Assembly (NCBI RefSeq): GCF_004337985.1
Contig: NW_021940920.1
Location: forward strand, 1,162,549-1,226,548
Length of the DNA stretch: 64,000 nt
Reading direction: 5' to 3'
Source of the DNA: Pyricularia pennisetigena
Taxonomy: Eukaryota; Ascomycota; Sordariomycetes; Magnaporthales; Pyriculariaceae
Each line of letters starts with the position of its first letter. Position 1 is the stretch's first letter. Under the pieces are notes generated by a model. It saw only the letters and a list, made by a program, of their open reading frames with translations, ran no database searches and was not told where the DNA came from. Position numbers and translations under genes: made by a program. Below, piece by piece: positions 1 through 10,155 of the stretch.

Positions 1-655
1 GGCGAGGTACTTTGATCAAGGTACCAAGCTAACTTAGGTACCCTACCAGGCTCCTGCCTAACCTCAACCTTACCCATCGTCACCCCCAAAATCTGCGACA
101 AGCCGCCCTCTCTCACACACACAAAGCAGGGCGATCTCCCCCCTCCCTCCCAACTTTTTTACACCTCACCCCCCTTTGGTCTTTTTTTTGTCCCTCATCA
201 ATCATATTTTATTTTTTCCCCATCGGCCGCTCGCCTGGCTGCATTCCTTTCCGCGCTGACAGCCCGGCATCAGATTAGCAGCTTTCTCTTCGCCGCAGAG
301 CAACAATCGGCCAAGCAGACCATTCTCTGGAAGCCCGCTTCTCACCTTTCGCCTGATTTTGGGCCAAGACCAAGACGCACCGCACTCCACAGCCATCACA
401 CACTGACGCATCGTTCAATTCCTACATACAACTAACTGCAACTGCAACTGCACTGCGCACGCATACTTACGTCGCAACATAGGCGCGCGATCCGACTTTT
501 CTCGACCCATCACATTCCTCAGCAAAATCAATCAATCAATTTACCAAGCCTCCCTCTCCACTTTCGTCCCTGCTAATCGCTGACCGAACCGCCTGTCCTT
601 TCCCCGAATTATTTCTGGGGTTTTTGTTGGTCAAACCTGACTTTGCTTGACTCGA
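1..655. other. Upstream region and long leader of the WHI3-like gene
   Basis: No gene is supported here. The first 60 bases hold several GGTACC/TAGGTACC-type motifs, a theme that recurs in other intergenic parts of the window. From about 130 onward the + strand is pyrimidine-rich with many CAA/TCAAT stretches, as in a fungal promoter and 5' leader. The transcription start cannot be placed by eye. Confidence 0.5.
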
Positions 656-679
656 ATGAGCCGACTCGACCAGCTCTAG
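656..679 (+). other. uORF 1 in the WHI3-like leader (7 codons)
   Basis: ATG at 656 opens a frame of seven sense codons ending in TAG at 677-679, 153 nt before the proposed main start. It is out of frame with the main protein. It matters only if transcription starts upstream of it and no leader intron removes it, neither of which can be seen. Confidence 0.45.
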
Positions 680-805
680 AGGTACTGGTCGCACGTCGAG
701 GCTTTTGGCAAGATAATTTGAGGTCGCGCGATCGTCATCGATTTGCTCAAGTCTTGTCTTCCCCCAACCACAAAAGCTCCCCTGTTGAGGCTACTTTTTT
801 TTTGC

Positions 806-835
806 ATGTACCGAAACCACCCTCTCGAGGCATGA
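806..835 (+). other. uORF 2, stop overlaps the main start (ATGA)
   Basis: ATG at 806 opens nine sense codons and stops at TGA 833-835, so its stop overlaps the main ATG at 832-834 as ATGA. This arrangement allows termination-reinitiation control of the downstream frame. The geometry is seen directly; regulation is inferred. Confidence 0.45.
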
Positions 836-2700
836 GCGAAGATCACACCTCACCACAGCAGTATCGACAAATACCCGACACGCCTTCACTCTCGTCCTCG
901 AAATCGCCGTCGAGGGCATCGTCGACAACTTCATCCGCGCCAGAGCCACTACTGCCATCATCAACACCGCTGGCGGCGCATTCTGCGTTCGCCCCTAATC
1001 ACGTCCGCCCGCTCCGCTCAAGCCCCACGGGTGCATCGGCCGGCGCGACGAAGAATGCAATGGCAGCTTCACCTTTCCTCGCTCAGCCGCCTTCCTTCCG
1101 ACCGTCGATGACTTCACAGTCTAGCTTTGCGACCATGTCTGGGGGTACTACAGTCAACGCCTTTGAGCGCGATCAACCATCTTTCGCCGTAGGCACACCT
1201 TTCAACAACGCAGCGCCCTCGACAACTTCGGTCCTCATCAGGCGCTTACCACTCAACACGTCGAAGGAGTCTATACGCTTGATGCTGGTTTTCTGCGAGG
1301 AATTAGTGGACGTGGATGTGCTACCCGCAGAACACTCGGAAGACCCTGGTTTCCGCAGTGCTTTGGTCAAGGTCAAGACACCTGCTGGAGCGCAAAACAT
1401 CAAGAGCATGCTTGATGGAAAGTCTAACATATCCAACGATGCCGAGCTCATGGTCGAGATCGTCGGTGGAAACTCTCCTAACGGCAGGAGATACACGAAC
1501 GGCGACGCGCCTACATCCGCGTCATCCTCGGCCACGTCGTCAGTCACTTCATCCCGCCAACCGTCGCGATTTAACGGCGCAGGGTCGTTCGGGTCGTCTG
1601 AGGCTATGTCGCCTCCAATTAACGGTGGTTATGGGAACGAAATGTCCGCCTCGGATACCACCAATCACTTCCAGAACATATTTTCCCCTCAGTCGCCTAT
1701 TGGCAACCACCTAACCGACCAACGCACGCGCATGTCGGGCAAGTCCCTTATAAATGACGCCGCAGATGATGACGAGACCGGAGAACTTCTCAAAGACCCC
1801 CTTGCATATGCTGAGAATGGTGCCATGGCTACACAAGCGCGACGGGCAACAGCCCCGCAGCTACCAATCTCGCGTATGGCCGGCCTGTCACTCAACACCA
1901 ATAGCCACCCCATGGCTCCATACGGTCCTTCGCCCGTTAATCAGTTGTCTGCGCACACCAACACTATGTCACCTACCATGTTGAATGGGGCGGGTACTCC
2001 CACGATGGGATATCTCGGGGGCCACAGATTGCCGGGCCACAGTTTCCCCCCGGTCAACCCTGCAGATCAGAATCCACCATGCAACACGCTCTACGTTGGG
2101 AATCTGCCGATCGACACTTCAGAGGAAGAGCTCAAGGCCACATTCTCCAAGCAGCGGGGCTACAAGCGCCTGTGTTTCCGCACCAAGCAGAATGGACCCA
2201 TGTGCTTTGTTGAGTTCGAAGACGTATCATTCGCGACCAAGGCCCTACATGAACTGTACGGTCACATGTTGCACAACAGTGTCAAGGGCGGCATCCGGCT
2301 CAGTTTCTCTAAAAACCCTCTTGGAGTCCGGTCGGGTCAAAACCCGGTCGGCGCCGGCGTTACCAGCCCTCTATCATCAATGAACAGCATGATGAATGGC
2401 AACGGGGTCGGTAATTTCGCCACAGCAAATGGACCGCCGCCTGGACTCTCTGCGCCACCTGGTCTGGGTGGTATGGGCACCAGCCGTTCTTTGTCCACAT
2501 TTTCGCCTGTTACATCTTCGGGCACGAATGGTTCCATGATGAACAGCTCCTTCAATAACACGCCGTCGTCAGCTGCGCAGTTCTCGCCGCCAAGCAACAT
2601 CTGGAACACCCCTAATTATGGCAACACCATGATGGCGGGTGGTCCGACGCCAGTCACTGGCGGCTCTAGCAGCTTTCCTTCTTTCATGATGGGAAGATAG
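832..2700 (+). CDS. WHI3: WHI3-like RRM RNA-binding protein
   Basis: A 622-residue RNA-binding protein of the Whi3 type. In yeast Whi3 binds G1-cyclin mRNAs and controls cell size, and in filamentous fungi it forms RNA condensates. The frame is open upstream to about 643 but contains no ATG before 832, so 832 is chosen as the start. A degenerate RRM-like segment lies at about residues 132-212 (begins [11 protein letters not shown]). A canonical RRM lies at about 416-500, with RNP2 LYVGNLP and RNP1-like MCFVEFED. The rest is low-complexity Ser, Thr, Pro, Asn and Gly sequence, including a Met/Asn/Gly-rich tail, consistent with phase-separating behaviour. No introns are needed. Two uORFs precede it. 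The family call is strong from the C-terminal RRM and architecture; target mRNAs are unknown. Confidence 0.8.
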   Translation: MSEDHTSPQQYRQIPDTPSLSSSKSPSRASSTTSSAPEPLLPSSTPLAAHSAFAPNHVRPLRSSPTGASAGATKNAMAASPFLAQPPSFRPSMTSQSSFATMSGGTTVNAFERDQPSFAVGTPFNNAAPSTTSVLIRRLPLNTSKESIRLMLVFCEELVDVDVLPAEHSEDPGFRSALVKVKTPAGAQNIKSMLDGKSNISNDAELMVEIVGGNSPNGRRYTNGDAPTSASSSATSSVTSSRQPSRFNGAGSFGSSEAMSPPINGGYGNEMSASDTTNHFQNIFSPQSPIGNHLTDQRTRMSGKSLINDAADDDETGELLKDPLAYAENGAMATQARRATAPQLPISRMAGLSLNTNSHPMAPYGPSPVNQLSAHTNTMSPTMLNGAGTPTMGYLGGHRLPGHSFPPVNPADQNPPCNTLYVGNLPIDTSEEELKATFSKQRGYKRLCFRTKQNGPMCFVEFEDVSFATKALHELYGHMLHNSVKGGIRLSFSKNPLGVRSGQNPVGAGVTSPLSSMNSMMNGNGVGNFATANGPPPGLSAPPGLGGMGTSRSLSTFSPVTSSGTNGSMMNSSFNNTPSSAAQFSPPSNIWNTPNYGNTMMAGGPTPVTGGSSSFPSFMMGR

Positions 2701-5529
2701 ATCGGGCCTTCCTGGACTAGAGTTTTCTCACATACAGCATCGCTTTTTTTTTTTTGTTAATTCTTTTACTACAATGTTTGATACACATCGAATTTTATTA
2801 TTTGTGCTGCTACGCGGATGCATATGGGAAAAAAAGAAGTTTAAAAGCATCATACGCCAAGGGCAATTTTTTCACATCTTTCAATGTTTCTTTGTGTTTT
2901 TTTTTTTTTTCTTTTTTCTTTTTTCTTTTTTCTCCCTTTTTTTCCTCACTTGGCATTGCATGGGTTCTGTCTACATATCTGTTTTCTTTCTGTTTTCTCA
3001 TCTTTTTGGCACAGCGAGTTCGGGGTCATCTGTCTTCTGTCGGGTTCTGCATCATTGGTCATCATTTACACGGCAGCGGTGGAAAACCTTAACACTACTC
3101 CTTAAGCATGATTCCCCCATCGCGATTTGACGTTCCGGATGGAGTTTTCGGGACAGGGAGGCAAGGCCTAAAGCACGGGATTGGTTGTTTTGTTTGTTTG
3201 GCTGTTGGGTTCGACGTTCACTACACAGCACAATTGCCAGAGAAGCGGAGAAGCAAGCTTCGAATGCACTGTTACCATCTGTCACTAGCTCGGAGTCTTA
3301 CGGCGTTGCGTTGATTTCTGTATCCAGCACTGCAAAGTTTCCATAGCAAGCACGGCGCGAGGTTTCTGATGTTTCTTACCCCCTCATCAGGGTCCTCTAC
3401 TACACATTCCCTACTAGCACTATAAAACACTTTATTCAGCGCGTACTCGAACGTCCCGTACATGTCTTTTCTTCTGCTTGTTTGCACAGCAGCAAAACCT
3501 TGATGGATCGTGTCTTAGATTCCAATCATTGGGATAGAGTTCAAAGGGGTGGGATTAAGATCTTAATCCGGATCCTGGGGAATTGACAAGCGAGCGATTC
3601 ATCACCTGCGTCGGTAGCGTTACGGATCTCACATCCGTCCCGTCGCCCAGCTCGCTAGTCGGTCGAGTTACAAGATACACAAGGCTTCTAAAATGGAAAC
3701 TAAAATGAAAACATGGTCCGATCAGTCAGTGAGGAGATTGGACATGTGTCAAGAAAGATATATGGGTGTTTGTCCTTACAATGCAGCGCCTGCCGAAACG
3801 GGCAACGAAATATGGCCCCACGGAGCGGTTTGTCTGCGACCGGTAGTTGATTTTGGATCACGGGCACGGCGAAATGGCAACAGCACGGTCAGGTCATCGC
3901 CAACGCAGGCAGTAACTTGGAAAATATGGCGCTTCGTGGTCGCACCTACAGGATAAGGGAGGGCTTGGGCTTGACTGTTTTTTCTTTGGTTTTCTTTTTG
4001 ATTTTTTTTCCCTCTTTTTTTCCCTCTCTACCCGTTATTACTCTGGAAAAGAAACGTTTCTGGAACTTTTTTTTTTTCTTTTATCTCTGGGCAACTCGGT
4101 TTGAACTCTGAGAAACTCGGCCCAATTCCTAAACATGTCTTAGCCACAACTATCGAGGTGTTCAGTCGGCGATTTTTACCACTGTCAATCCCACACTTGA
4201 TGTTTATTCCCATGCCGACTCTTATTCACATATTAGGTGTTTTGCGTTCATAAAGATACATGTTGCTTTTCTACTGGTCATCTGATATTTCTCATGGATA
4301 GGGGGATGTGTTTTGTTGTCTGTGGCAAATCTTGGGTCGGTCAAAAATTAACTTTTTTTTTTCTTTTTCTTGTTGTTCCCTCTCTTCATGGGCATGAACG
4401 ATTCATACTACTGCTTAGACAGCAAGGACTCGATACATGGTATGCAAATTTGGTCGTACCCAGAAAAATGGGTTACACGCGGCACCAGGCGAAAGAATGA
4501 GGCCGCCAAGGGGGGGAAAGTCACTTTACTAGAGATACCAAGAAAGTTGAATCGGTTTTTTTTTTTTCCTCTTTGAGATAATATCCAAGGTTTGAAGGTC
4601 TTGAGCCGAACTGATCGGGGCCTCCAACCCACAAAGCAAAGTTTAGATAAGTGCACAAGGGAAACATCATACAGATTTTTTTCTTCTTTTCTTTTGTTTT
4701 GATTCTTGCTGCACCTCTCTTCCAAGGTCGGGTGTAAGCCTGTACGGATTCCACATAATGCCTTGAATGGTGAGGGGTTACCCTAGATACCAACCCAGCT
4801 TTTGGTGTCCAGCCTGTGCGTGCGTGGGACCCTGCATGGTTTCCGAACTCTTTTTTTTTGTTTCTCTTCGGGTGTTGCTTTTTCGTTTGCTCGATCTTTT
4901 TCTGCCTTAGATCTGTGCTCGTGCACTGATATGTGGGGTGTGTTGCTTCTTCTTTTTTTTTTCTCTCTTCGTGTCTCAAATGTCTTGCAAATGGCGGCGG
5001 ATAGTCGTTAACGGACAAGACCATACATACAACCCCCTCATTGCCTGCCGACGGGTATTTGAAATACGTTGATACGAGAATACGCCAAGTAGGGTGCAAA
5101 ATGCCCCTGTACTAATGTACCAAAGCAAGGTATATATTGCTCTGTGCAATAGCCAAGGAACTGTTTAAAGTTTCATTTTATTTACGGAGTACAGAGTCAT
5201 TCTCGTTTATTTCTCACTCCACACACCGACATTCTGCTTTTGCTACGGGTACGTGAACACTTGCTTGCGGCACAGCCTCAATGGTCAATATTTGCTCAGA
5301 CGAGGAACGAGTGAGAGATGACGAGAGGGGGGAGAAAAAGAGTAAGAAAACAACAGCCGCGCTCAACAAACCCTCGTCACCCCTCTTGTTTTCGTCCTGA
5401 GTCTTTTTTTTTCTGTCACAAATCACAAATTTGTTTTGGGATTATGGATGAACGAAATCAGGATTCATTGAGGAGCGGGTGAGATTTTTGATTCGCGGTA
5501 CAAGCCGCGCGCTAGTCTGACTAGGAAGG

Positions 5530-5573
5530 TTTTTTTTTTCTTTTTTTTTTCTTTTTTTTTTCTTTTTTTTTTC
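5530..5573. repeat. (T10C)4 short tandem repeat
   Basis: Four successive units of ten T followed by one C, an 11-bp period with no deviation. It is followed by more T-rich sequence. Confidence 0.9.
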
Positions 5574-5958
5574 TTGTCTCTTCTCCATTGGAAATTTTTC
5601 TTCCCACCCTCAGTTTTTTTTCTGCGTGCCAACAAAGGGAAGGTAAGACATGTGATAGCTCATATTGCACCACGGCTCACTAGTGGCTGCGGGAACTAGA
5701 TCAGACCTAGTGCTGTCCAAGTTGATAGATGGGATGGGAGGTCAGGCCCGAGTATCCAATGAGAACCTTAATAGCATCCAAGCAGCCACCCATCCATACA
5801 CCAGACTGCAAACTGTTGGATGGGCAGGAGGATTACATATGAAAGAGAAAGAAAAATCTCGCAAAGTAAGGGAGTAAACAAGGATGCTAACCTTGTGTCG
5901 TTGCTCTGACGACGTGACACATAAAGCCAGGAGAGTGACTGTGAGTGTGCGAGATTAG

Positions 5959-5960
<2 letters not shown>

Positions 5961-6004
<44 letters not shown>
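5961..6004. repeat. Poly-T tract of 44 nt
   Basis: An uninterrupted run of 44 T. Its exact length in the genome is uncertain because homopolymers this long are poorly resolved by sequencing. Confidence 0.9.
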
Positions 6005-6006
<2 letters not shown>

Positions 6007-6986
6007 TTCCTTCGAATTCCGTAAATTTCCGCAGAAAGACAAGGGAGGACAAAGAGCAAGGTTTGACTTTATCGAATGCTTATCTACCAGTATCTTCACC
6101 TTACTTTTAAGTGGTGCTCATGTTGTTGAAACACTGAGAAGAGGTTCTCTCCTGTTAGGTTTTCATCTTCCAGGTAAGTGTTGCCGAGAGGCACAAACTC
6201 GCCAAGTGCCGAGGGTCCTGACGGGGTCAGTCAAGGAACCAGCAGGCATGTGCGCATATCATCCCTTGGGATGGGACCCCTCCCCTCCAGGCTTTTGGTG
6301 GATATGGACAAGATGGCAAGGGAATTATACTTTCCATACGGAGTGGTCCTTGAAGAACAGGACTCTCACAAAAGGCGGGAAACAACCACCGAGGTTAAGG
6401 CGCGGCAAATTAGGTTCAACATTGATTGATTGGTGGTAATCGAGGCTCTGGAAACGGAACCCCTCGAGAACAAGGAGGACCAAAATGTTATTAATGCAGC
6501 ATCGGGTAAATGTAAAGTTTGGATATTCGTCAGCCGAAAGATACCTTGAAGGTTTGTTTGACTTTGAGGAACAAGAACCAGATTTGCAAGTCTCTTGGAA
6601 AGCTTTGACGATGACAAACAAGCATACCTGCGGTATTTTGGCTGATCATTCGACTGACGATCTTGGCACTGACAGTTACCGATGCGATGCAGCCCTACTA
6701 GGCCCAGCGAATGGTAAGGAGTAAGTCGAGAAGACCGGTACATGGTTTTTACTTTTTGGACAAAATACACAAAATTTCCCGACAATTAGCTTCGCTTCTC
6801 CTGCTGGGTGGAGTGACTTTGGCTTCACCAACGCGCTTCTCGTCATGTGCCGGCTCTTTTCCTGGGATTGCTGAAATGTTTCATTTTGGGTTGAATATAA
6901 ATCCAGCTACCCAGGCTTAAGCGTCGATCTCTGATCGCGATGGTAAAATGAATAGAGAGTACGATCAGTTATGGTAAGAGGCACAT

Positions 6987-6989
<3 letters not shown>

Positions 6990-7017
<28 letters not shown>
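6990..7017. repeat. Poly-T tract of 28 nt
   Basis: An uninterrupted run of 28 T within the gene-poor interval; no associated element was recognised. Confidence 0.9.
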
Positions 7018-8392
7018 CTCGGCGTCGAACCCATGTACCGCGAACGCGACGCACGGGTATATGTGATGGAAACCATGTCGATACTGCTGTCAGTAGAGCT
7101 TGGATGCACCTCCATCACATGGCTTCCAGGGTCTGAAAGAGGAGTGTGTTGTTGTTACTGTTACCCTCTTTTTCAGTGGGGCCTGAACTAGTCTAGTGAC
7201 CAATTGTCAGGTCGGTTTGAAACCAACTACTGCGGTGATACTCTGTAAAGGAACGGAGCAGCAAACGAACAAAAAAAAACTTGGAACCAAAGGTTCGGGG
7301 CACTTTCTTCACCCTCCCGGTCCCGCTTTCCACATCAAGATAGGCCCCCGAAAATTACGATGCAGCTTCTCTGCAAAGTACAGTACGAGGTGGAAGGGGC
7401 CCGCTCAGCCTATTTACAGACACATACCATGTATGGGACCCGCAATAACGTTGGGCAGTTGAGGATTTTGGCAGTTGCGCGCAATTCTGTCAAACATCCC
7501 ATCTCATTCATGCACGCGACCCCTCTTCTGAGGCATGTACGTACCTTACGAATAGCGACAGACCAAAAACACCGCAGGATCCCGCAACCGCTTACCGGTG
7601 CTCCTTTGAACCTCCCGGTGACCCAAGCCCGTTCAATATACCTCATCGAGATTAGTACCGTGCATGGGAAGCTGTTGGTCAGGAAGGCTGAGCCACACAC
7701 GCAGCACATGCATGCAAGGATCTTGTCATCCCTTTCTGCAAACCTACCGCGTAGCCGAGAAAGGCCTAGCCAATAGGCCCAGGTCATTGGACGGGAGCAC
7801 CATCTGTTACCGCTAACGAGCCCGGATGAACCGCGCCCGGGCAAAATGGTTCGTTTGGGCCTCTGCGCGGGCAACATTTATCGGCATACCATTCGATTGT
7901 TTTGTCCCTCATTCTGACGCCCTTTCTGCGTGTGACCTTTGTTTTTTACCCCACAATCTTTCTTCGAGTTTTCTGGTTTTACCTCTTCGCTTCGTGTTGC
8001 CCATGAGCGGGTATCGATCTAACTGCATGGTTTTCCCTTGCTCATGTGCATCGCCGGCGCGTTCCGGTTCGAGGTCGATGGAGTACAGATCGACCTGCGT
8101 CGGATTATCAATCTTACCTTCGTCATGACCTGGAAGGCTGGTTGATTTCTTCATATATTCGACCACTTGTAATAGATATTATTGACTTCCGTCACTCTTC
8201 GTTTGGTCGCTTTCTCTGTCGATCCACCCATTTTTTCCACTTGTCATCTAATTTTCTGCAGTCAAAATCAATCCCCTGAGACCTGTTGGGTCTCGAAACC
8301 AGTGAACAGAAAGCCAAGAGGTATACAGTTAGGCTAGATCACATTTTATTTATTGGCCGAAAAAAAAAAAAAAAAGAGTCATTGCACGCACT

Positions 8393-10049
8393 ATGCAGCA
8401 AGGGGACAACCAAACAATCGAGGACCTCTTCTCCAACCTAGACGTTAGCCCCAATGTGGTCGACATTGCCGACAATGACGACGAGGATGTTCTTGAGGTT
8501 GATAGTGTGGGTGCATCGATGGATCCAATTATTATGCTCTGGTGAGATTCAGTTATCTACGGGGACTAACATCGGCGATGACTTTAATCAGACGGAATGG
8601 GACATGGATTCGGCGGTAGGGGGTATGAGCTTCGTGTATGTCTATCCACCCGTCGGATAAACCTATTCCTATCAAATGAAACTTGTCGGCAAGGAAATTG
8701 CCGACTTGACATGGCTTCTTTGTTAACATGAAATCAAGGTCATCCACGCAAAGTTTGAGTTCTAGTCTATACGAGCACGTTGTAGAAAACGGCCGGACTT
8801 ATCACAAGTTCAAAGAGGGCAGTAAGTCACCCATAATGCACACCATGAATCAACTTGACATATGCGTATAGAGTTCCATGTGCTACTTCTAAAGGGTTTT
8901 TTTTTTTTCTCTCTTGATAGAATACCCGCTGCCTAACGACGAGGTAATATGCGACCATGATCCCCAAGGCGAGCTGTAGTAAACCAACTAACGCCAAACG
9001 CATTTCTCACGCATAAAATATAGTCAGAACAAGATCGTCTTGGTTAGTTTCTGGTGCCAGAATGAGCCCAAGTTATTTGAAGGGGTCCTAAGCTAATATG
9101 CCTGGGTAACGAGTAGACTTTCAGCATCAGGTTTTCAAGCTGTCATTGGACGGCAAGCTCTACCAAGCTCCAGTAAAAAGTCCACGAAACGTACTGGACG
9201 TAGCAACAGGGACAGGAATCTGGGCCATAGAGTTTGGTATGCGTGAGCACATACAAACAAACAAAGCCGGCCCATCTCTGACAGCTTTTCAACTTAGCCC
9301 AAGAAAATCCCGGCTCCAACGTTGTGGGCACTGACCTATCACCCATCCAACCCACATACGTCCCACCAAACTGCTCCTTCCAGATCTGCGATGCCGAGGA
9401 CGAGTGGGATTTTTCGTTTCCCTTTGATTTTATCCACATGCGTGCCGTTGTGACGTGCTTCCGTTCCCCACGCGCCGTCATGGAGTCGGCCATGTCCAGC
9501 CTCGCGCCTGGCGGCTGGCTGCAGATGCGCGACCCCATCATGCCCTTCAAGTTTCTGACACCGCCTCCGGAGGGCTGCGCCTTGGCGCGGTGGAATGAGC
9601 TGGCCATGGAGGCGAGCGGCCGAATCGGGCGGCGCTGGGACAATGCGGTTCACTACGCCCAGTGGATGCGGGAGCTCGGGTTCGAGGAAGTGGTTGAGAT
9701 AAAGGAGCAGCTGCCCCTCAATCCCTGGGCAAAAGGTCGCCGGGTCAAGTACCTGAGCTTGTGGCTCCAGCACGACATGCTGCAGGGTATCGAGGCCATC
9801 AGCATGGCGCTCTTTACAAGGGTCTTGGGATGGGATGTCGATGATCTCAAGGACTTTCTCGAGGATGTGAAGCGCGACATAAAGGATACGAGCATCCATT
9901 CTTATTCTGAAGGGTCAGTCTTTTTTTTTCTTTTCTTTTTTTTTTTTTTTTTTGAGACCTTCATACTATTATTTGGCTTGCGTTGAGACACTAATGTATC
10001 CCTTTTGTTATCTAGTGTTTTGGTTTACGGGAGAAAGCCACTTGGCTAG
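8393..10049 (+). CDS. LaeA-like SAM-dependent methyltransferase, 8 exons
   Basis: A predicted 350-residue class I methyltransferase of the fungal LaeA/TAM group, whose members affect secondary metabolism or methylate small molecules. Proposed exons are 8393-8506, 8592-8635, 8739-8821, 8921-8943, 9024-9042, 9117-9236, 9298-9913 and 10016-10049, totalling 351 codons with the stop. The spliced protein has an acidic N-terminus, then ENGRTYHKF and YPLPNDE typical of this family. SAM motif I is LDVATGTGIWAIEF, followed by GTDLSPIQP, and the C-terminus is VLVYGRKPLG. Exons 4 and 5 are only 23 and 19 nt but restore the expected family sequence in phase. The first donor (GTGGGT at 8507) is the least certain junction; a GTGAG at 8542 does not give an open frame into exon 2. 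It converges on a Zn2Cys6 regulator ending 107 bp away. The substrate is unknown. Confidence 0.8.
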
Positions 10050-10155
10050 GATGCAACTTGTTTCCTTGCGGGCGGCCGGGGGCTTTCTCATCAAACGAAT
10101 TCGAATCACTCCAAACGATACCAACGGAATTTATTATATATCTTGGCGGTAACCC

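Larger units (their letters stand above)
2701..8392. other. Gene-poor 5.7-kb interval after WHI3
   Basis: About 5.7 kb with no convincing protein gene on either strand. The first few hundred bases are T-rich and probably hold the WHI3 3' UTR. Poly-T or T-rich tracts recur, for example near 2745, 2900-2940, 4360, 4560, 4690, 5530-5573, 5961-6004 and 6990-7017. Open frames of up to 192 aa occur but overlap on both strands, are low in complexity, show no motif and join to no spliced partner. It could hold long UTRs, a noncoding RNA or decayed sequence. Confidence 0.5.

Noticed and set aside
643..831. N-terminal extension of the WHI3-like frame
   Set aside because: The frame is open but has no ATG before 832; it starts only at a TTG and reads like leader sequence.
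5945..6439. 164-codon + strand frame
   Set aside because: Created by the T44 homopolymer, which reads as poly-Phe in every + strand frame; no protein character beyond it.
7021..7080. Possible minus-strand tRNA (GGGTTCGAC box-B-like sequence)
   Set aside because: The flanks do not form a T-stem or acceptor stem, and no box A lies at the right distance.
7360..7877. Overlapping frames of 138 and 155 codons on opposite strands
   Set aside because: Both lack motifs, they overlap each other, and neither joins to a spliced partner; most likely chance.
8542..8591. Intron with strong GTGAG donor in the methyltransferase
   Set aside because: Joining 8541 to 8592 creates an immediate TGA; using GTGGGT at 8507 keeps the frame and gives a family-like sequence.
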